Below, one piece after another: positions 5,685 through 8,452 of a stretch of DNA of 8,452 nucleotides (the first letter of the stretch is position 1; every line of letters starts with the position of its first letter). The stretch covers positions 1-8,452 of the forward strand of contig VBPB01000225.1 of NCBI GenBank assembly GCA_005893365.1. The letters are read 5' to 3'. This DNA is from Candidatus Eiseniibacteriota bacterium. GTDB lineage: Bacteria > Eisenbacteria > RBG-16-71-46. The notes beneath the pieces are model-generated. The model had not been told where the DNA came from. It saw only the letters and a list, made by a program, of their open reading frames with translations, and searched no databases. The position numbers and the translations under genes were made by a program.

Positions 5685-6485
5685 ATGAGGACACGCGCGC
5701 CGAGGCGGCAGGCTCCCGTGGGGATCCCCGCCGCCCTGTGGCGCCGCGTCGCGGCGGCCCCCCACCGCCTGCTCATGCTGGACTACGACGGCACGCTCGC
5801 GCCCTTCCGGACGGATCGCGCCGCCGCGCGGGCGCAGCCGGCGACGCTGGCGCGGCTCCGCGCCCTGTCCGAGGCGCGCGGGACCACGCTCGCCATCGTG
5901 AGCGGTCGCCCCCTGGCCGAGCTCGCGCGCCTGATCGGCATCCCGGGCCTGCACATGATCGGCGAGCACGGCTGGGAGGAGCGCCGGCCCGGTCGCCGCC
6001 CGATCCGGCATCGCCTCGTCCCGGCGAGTCGCGCGGCCCTGGCGCGGGCCGCAGCGGCGGCGTCCGGCCATGGCTGGGGGCTCAGGGTCGAGCGCAAGCG
6101 GACGGGCCTGGTGCTCCACACCCGCGGACTCCCGGCCGCGCGCGCGCGCGCGCTCGAGGCCGAGGCCCGCCGGGCCTGGGCTCCTGAGGCCGGTGACGGC
6201 GTGTTGATGCTGGCGCCGACGGCCGGCGGGATCGAACTGCGCGCCCCGCAACGGACCAAGGGGACCGCCGCCCGCTCGCTCATCGCGGCGGCGCCGGAAG
6301 GGACGCTGGCGGTGTTCGTCGGGGACGACCACACCGATGAGGACGCCTTCGCGGTGGTGCGTGGGTCCGGGTTCGGCGTGCGCGTCGGCGCCGGCCGGCG
6401 GGCGTCGCTGGCGGTTGCGCGCCTCGCCGACTGCGACGCGGTCGCCGAGTTCCTGGGCCGCTGGCTCCGGCTTCGCGACGCGTGA
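5685..6485 (+). CDS. otsB: Trehalose-6-phosphate phosphatase OtsB
   Basis: HAD-superfamily phosphatase (266 residues, normal OtsB length) that removes phosphate from trehalose-6-phosphate to give trehalose in the cytoplasm. HAD motif I is LDYDGTLAPF (32-41), with nucleophile D33 and general acid D35. Motif II is IVSGRP (71-76). The motif III lysine is K192 in QRTKGTAA. Motif IV is VGDDHTDEDAF (212-222), with metal-binding D214/D215. Cap-domain substrate motifs are IGEHGWE (92-98) and VERKRTGLVLHTRG (135-148). I chose the ATG at 5685 because of the GAGGAGGG ribosome-binding site three bases upstream; an in-frame ATG at 5577 would only add an unconserved extension into the promoter region. The gene is transcribed away from otsA. 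If OtsA is truly broken, this phosphatase lacks its usual substrate source. An alternating CG tract lies at 6137-6153. Confidence 0.92.
   Translation: MRTRAPRRQAPVGIPAALWRRVAAAPHRLLMLDYDGTLAPFRTDRAAARAQPATLARLRALSEARGTTLAIVSGRPLAELARLIGIPGLHMIGEHGWEERRPGRRPIRHRLVPASRAALARAAAAASGHGWGLRVERKRTGLVLHTRGLPAARARALEAEARRAWAPEAGDGVLMLAPTAGGIELRAPQRTKGTAARSLIAAAPEGTLAVFVGDDHTDEDAFAVVRGSGFGVRVGAGRRASLAVARLADCDAVAEFLGRWLRLRDA
6137..6153. repeat. Alternating CG dinucleotide tract inside otsB
   Basis: Seventeen bases of uninterrupted CG alternation encode ARARA in the otsB cap region. Gain or loss of one unit would shift the frame, and such tracts can adopt Z-form DNA. In a 70% GC gene it may simply be chance from Ala-Arg codons. 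Confidence 0.6.
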
Positions 6486-6570
6486 CCGCGTCCCGGTCGT
6501 GAGCCGGACGCGGTGGCAGCATTCGGGCGGGGTCACGGCTCGAACTCGAGACCCCCGCCCACACCCGGGA

Positions 6571-6599
6571 ACGGGGGCCGCCGAGGCGGCGGCCCCCGT
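6571..6599. terminator. Perfect 12-bp hairpin between convergent genes (likely bidirectional terminator)
   Basis: ACGGGGGCCGCC at 6571-6582 and its exact complement at 6588-6599 enclose a 5-base GAGGC loop. It lies 85 bases after the otsB stop and 38 bases past the stop of the convergent coiled-coil gene. No T-run follows on either strand, so it would act by stem strength alone. Its position between convergent genes supports the call. Confidence 0.65.
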
Positions 6600-6637
6600 C
6601 TGGACGTCCCGCGAGATACGGGTCCGCCCGTCTCCCG

Positions 6638-7558
6638 TCACGCGGTCATGATGACGACGTGCTTGACCTTGCGGAATTCCGCCGGGTCGAGGATGTGCAG
6701 CTCGACCTGATTCCCCTCGATGCGCAGCTCGTAGCTCGTGATCGGCTGCGGGCTGATGACGCGCACCTTGGCCGCCGGCGCGTGGATGACCGTCTCCTGG
6801 TCCGTGTCGAGCGCGGTGAACAGCCCGCTGTCGAAGCGCCCGGTCAGCTGGACCGTCTTGCCCAGACCGAGCACCCCGCCCTTGGATTCGATCACGCCCG
6901 ACTTGGTCAGCTCGCTCTTGGTGCCGATGACGTAGTACACGGTGCCGAGCTCACGCCGCTTCTCCTCGATCGCCTGGTTCTTGGCGACGATCGTGTCCTG
7001 GTCGGACTGGACCGTGGCCTGGAGTCCTGTGACCTGGGTCTGCAGCTGATCCACCTGGCCCGAGAGCTGTGCGACCTGCTCCTCCTTCTCGGCCAGCGAC
7101 GACTTGAGCCGCTTCACCATGTGCTGGAGGCTGGCGATCTTCACCCCGTTCGCCTTGAGGTTCGACTCCAGGTCGCCGATCCGCGTCTTGGTCCGCTGGA
7201 TGCTGGCGTTGAGCAGGGCGATGCTCTCCATCACCTGGCTTCGCGTCGGCTGGGTGAGCCGCTGCTCGGCGCTGAGACTCTGCGGCTGCATCGACACGGC
7301 GCCCTCGCCCACGGCGATGGCGCTCAGGCTGTCCTGGATCTCGGCGATGGCATTGAAGGCCTCGACGTACTGGGTCCGGGCGGTCTCCTCGGCCGCCTTG
7401 GTCTCGGCGTAGGCCGCGGAGGTCTTGCGGTTCTGCATGAACAGCACGACCGTGGTGCCCAGCAGCAGGATGATCACGGCCGCCGCGGCGGCTTGCATGG
7501 GTCGGCGGTTGGCGGTGTCGCCCCTTCCGGTTTCGGGTCCTGCCTGTTGCTCATTCAT
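6638..7558 (-). CDS. Membrane-anchored coiled-coil envelope protein, function unknown
   Basis: A 306-residue protein. A short polar N-terminus is followed by one transmembrane segment (about 21-41, AAAAAVIILLLGTTVVLFM), acting as an uncleaved anchor. A long heptad-rich coiled coil follows, strongest at about 107-205 (SLAEKEEQVAQLSGQVDQLQ region). A compact C-terminal beta-type domain occupies about 206-304 (VYYVIGTKSEL, GGVLGLGKTVQL, the final VELHILDPAEF). This last domain closely recalls the C-terminus of uncharacterised, often lipid-anchored coiled-coil proteins of Bacteroidota, some annotated as Cbp1-like adhesins. That likeness is from memory. The start at 7558 lies 4 bases after the stop of the lipoprotein gene, with GGAGGGA as ribosome-binding site, so the two form an operon. 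The product most likely projects from the inner membrane into the periplasm as a spacer or scaffold. I cannot assign a biochemical function. Confidence 0.75.
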   Translation of the reverse strand: MNEQQAGPETGRGDTANRRPMQAAAAAVIILLLGTTVVLFMQNRKTSAAYAETKAAEETARTQYVEAFNAIAEIQDSLSAIAVGEGAVSMQPQSLSAEQRLTQPTRSQVMESIALLNASIQRTKTRIGDLESNLKANGVKIASLQHMVKRLKSSLAEKEEQVAQLSGQVDQLQTQVTGLQATVQSDQDTIVAKNQAIEEKRRELGTVYYVIGTKSELTKSGVIESKGGVLGLGKTVQLTGRFDSGLFTALDTDQETVIHAPAAKVRVISPQPITSYELRIEGNQVELHILDPAEFRKVKHVVIMTA

Positions 7559-7562
7559 GGTG

Positions 7563-8191
7563 TCATCCCTCCACGCGCATCGCGACTGGTTGACTGACCG
7601 TGAAATGCATCACGGTCCCGGACTTCAACTCCACCTGGTAGCCCCGGGAGGCCAGCACCGCCCCGGTGGCGGCGGTCCCCCCGATCACGCCTCCCACGGC
7701 CGCGTCGTGGCCGTCCCCGCCCAGTACCTTGCCGAGCACCGCGCCCGCGGCGACCCCCCCGGCGATCGCCCCGAGGTTGCGGGCCCGCGGCGAGCCCGCG
7801 ACCACCGGTTCGGCGCTCGCGATCAGGCGGTCGTCGTGGTCCCGCGCCTGGACGCTCCGGATCGCGAGGTCGAGCATCGCCCGGTTCCCGCGCTCGGGGT
7901 GGTGCCGGCGGGCAGCACGCTGCGCCCGTCGATCATCACCGCGTCGGTCAGGACGCCGGTCCACCCATCGCCGGGGCGCGCCGACTTCGAGGAGATCCCC
8001 GAGGTCAGGCGCACCGTGAGCGACGTGCCGGCCGGCACCGTGATGCGGGGCGCCAGCCAGGACAGCCCGGGCGCCCCACTCCCCGCGTGCGACGGATCCG
8101 AATCGTTGGACAGACACCCGCACGAGATCACGCACGCGATGCCGATGATGCCCACGACGAGCGACGACCAGCGTGATGTCGGGCTTCCCAT
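7563..8191 (-). pseudogene. Predicted lipoprotein with glycine zipper, frameshifted with missing residues
   Basis: The start is ATG at 8191, behind an AGGAGG ribosome-binding site. Residues 1-24 are a lipoprotein signal: hydrophobic LVVGIIGIACVISC with lipobox V-I-S-C24. Then comes a small beta domain, ITVPAGTSLTVRLTSGISSK (50-69) to DGRSVLPAGT (88-97). The frame then changes at about 7896-7901 and the family sequence continues as PERGNRAMLDLAIRSV, VVAGSPRARNLG, a glycine zipper (GAIAGGVAAGAVLGKVLGG ... GGVIGGTAATGAV) and QPVAMRVEG, ending at 7563. As I recall relatives, about ten residues (a V-S-G-x-V strand) are missing between PAGT and PERGN, so about 30 bases seem lost together with the frame. 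Both halves look conserved, so the lesion is recent or an assembly error. It is the first gene of an operon with the coiled-coil protein. It probably acts at the outer membrane or in the periplasm; no function is known. Confidence 0.75.
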
Positions 8192-8452
8192 GTGGACCTC
8201 CTACCGCGGCCGGCCCAGCACGCCGCGTGCCCACGGCCCCCGCCCGCGCTATCTCGCGCTGCGGCATCGCGCGACCCCCGATCACGCGGGCGGAACTAGG
8301 TCATTCGTGCCGTTGCGGTTGTAAGGACTACAAGAACCGCGGCCCGCTCGCGGCCGTCGCCATTGCGTTTGCGGCTCGTGAGGCCATGGCACGGCGGCTG
8401 CTCGACCCCGAATGATCGAAGCTGGGCGATGGACGCTGCGTGCCCCGATCCC
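8192..8452. other. Region upstream of the lipoprotein gene, no convincing gene
   Basis: The minus-strand promoter of the lipoprotein operon should lie here, but I found no strong -35/-10 pair. On the plus strand one frame ends at 8415 with a Cys-rich then helical stretch (HSCRCGCKDY, AIAFAAREAMARRLLD). It has no ribosome-binding site or nearby start, so I do not call it a gene. GCGGTT (8317-8322) and AACCGC (8336-8341) form a 6-bp inverted repeat around a 13-base spacer. Confidence 0.4.

Noticed and set aside
5589..6641. Minus-strand open frame of 350 codons opposite otsB
   Set aside because: Antisense shadow of a clear HAD phosphatase; Arg-rich, no domain.
1..8452. CRISPR arrays, tRNA or rRNA genes, insertion sequences, phage genes
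   Set aside because: No regularly spaced repeats beyond the two-copy palindrome, no cloverleaf or rRNA signature, and no transposase or phage motif in any frame I examined.

Overview
The window is about 70% GC, with strongly G/C-ending codons and short intergenic gaps. This looks like an uncultured, high-GC, soil-type bacterium. The protein styles (HNH-associated family, TreT with a DUF5752-like partner, envelope pair) suggest Candidatus Rokubacteria/Methylomirabilota or a deltaproteobacterium-like lineage. That placement is an impression, not a result.

Layout. (1) 1-813, minus: the N-terminal 271 residues of an HNH-endonuclease-family protein, cut by the window edge. Its linker carries an unusual duplicated palindrome. 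(2) 1109-3803, minus: a tight three-gene operon of a membrane protein with mechanosensitive-channel-type helices, a two-repeat DUF5752-like protein and the trehalose-forming glycosyltransferase TreT. Both junctions are 4-base ATGA overlaps. (3) 3980-5544, minus: trehalose-6-phosphate synthase (otsA), broken as written by a frameshift that also removes about ten conserved residues. (4) 5685-6485, plus: trehalose-6-phosphate phosphatase (otsB), divergent from otsA across a 140-base promoter region and ended by a perfect 12-bp hairpin. (5) 6638-8191, minus: a two-gene envelope operon. First comes a predicted lipoprotein with a glycine zipper, also frameshifted with residues missing. It is followed 4 bases later by a membrane-anchored coiled-coil protein. 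(6) 8192-8452: no convincing gene.

How it works together. Regions 2-4 form a compatible-solute locus with two independent routes to trehalose: OtsA/OtsB (UDP- or ADP-glucose plus glucose-6-phosphate, then dephosphorylation) and TreT (NDP-glucose plus glucose, one step). A channel-like membrane protein is encoded in the TreT operon, which points to osmotic or desiccation stress. As sequenced, only the TreT route is intact.

Most interesting are the twin 8-bp-stem palindromes inside the HNH gene, the coupled channel/DUF5752/TreT operon, and two lesions of similar apparent size in otsA and the lipoprotein gene. The two lesions are either real decay or a shared assembly artefact. I found no convincing wholly new system; the closest candidate is the coupled operon containing the function-unknown DUF5752-like protein.
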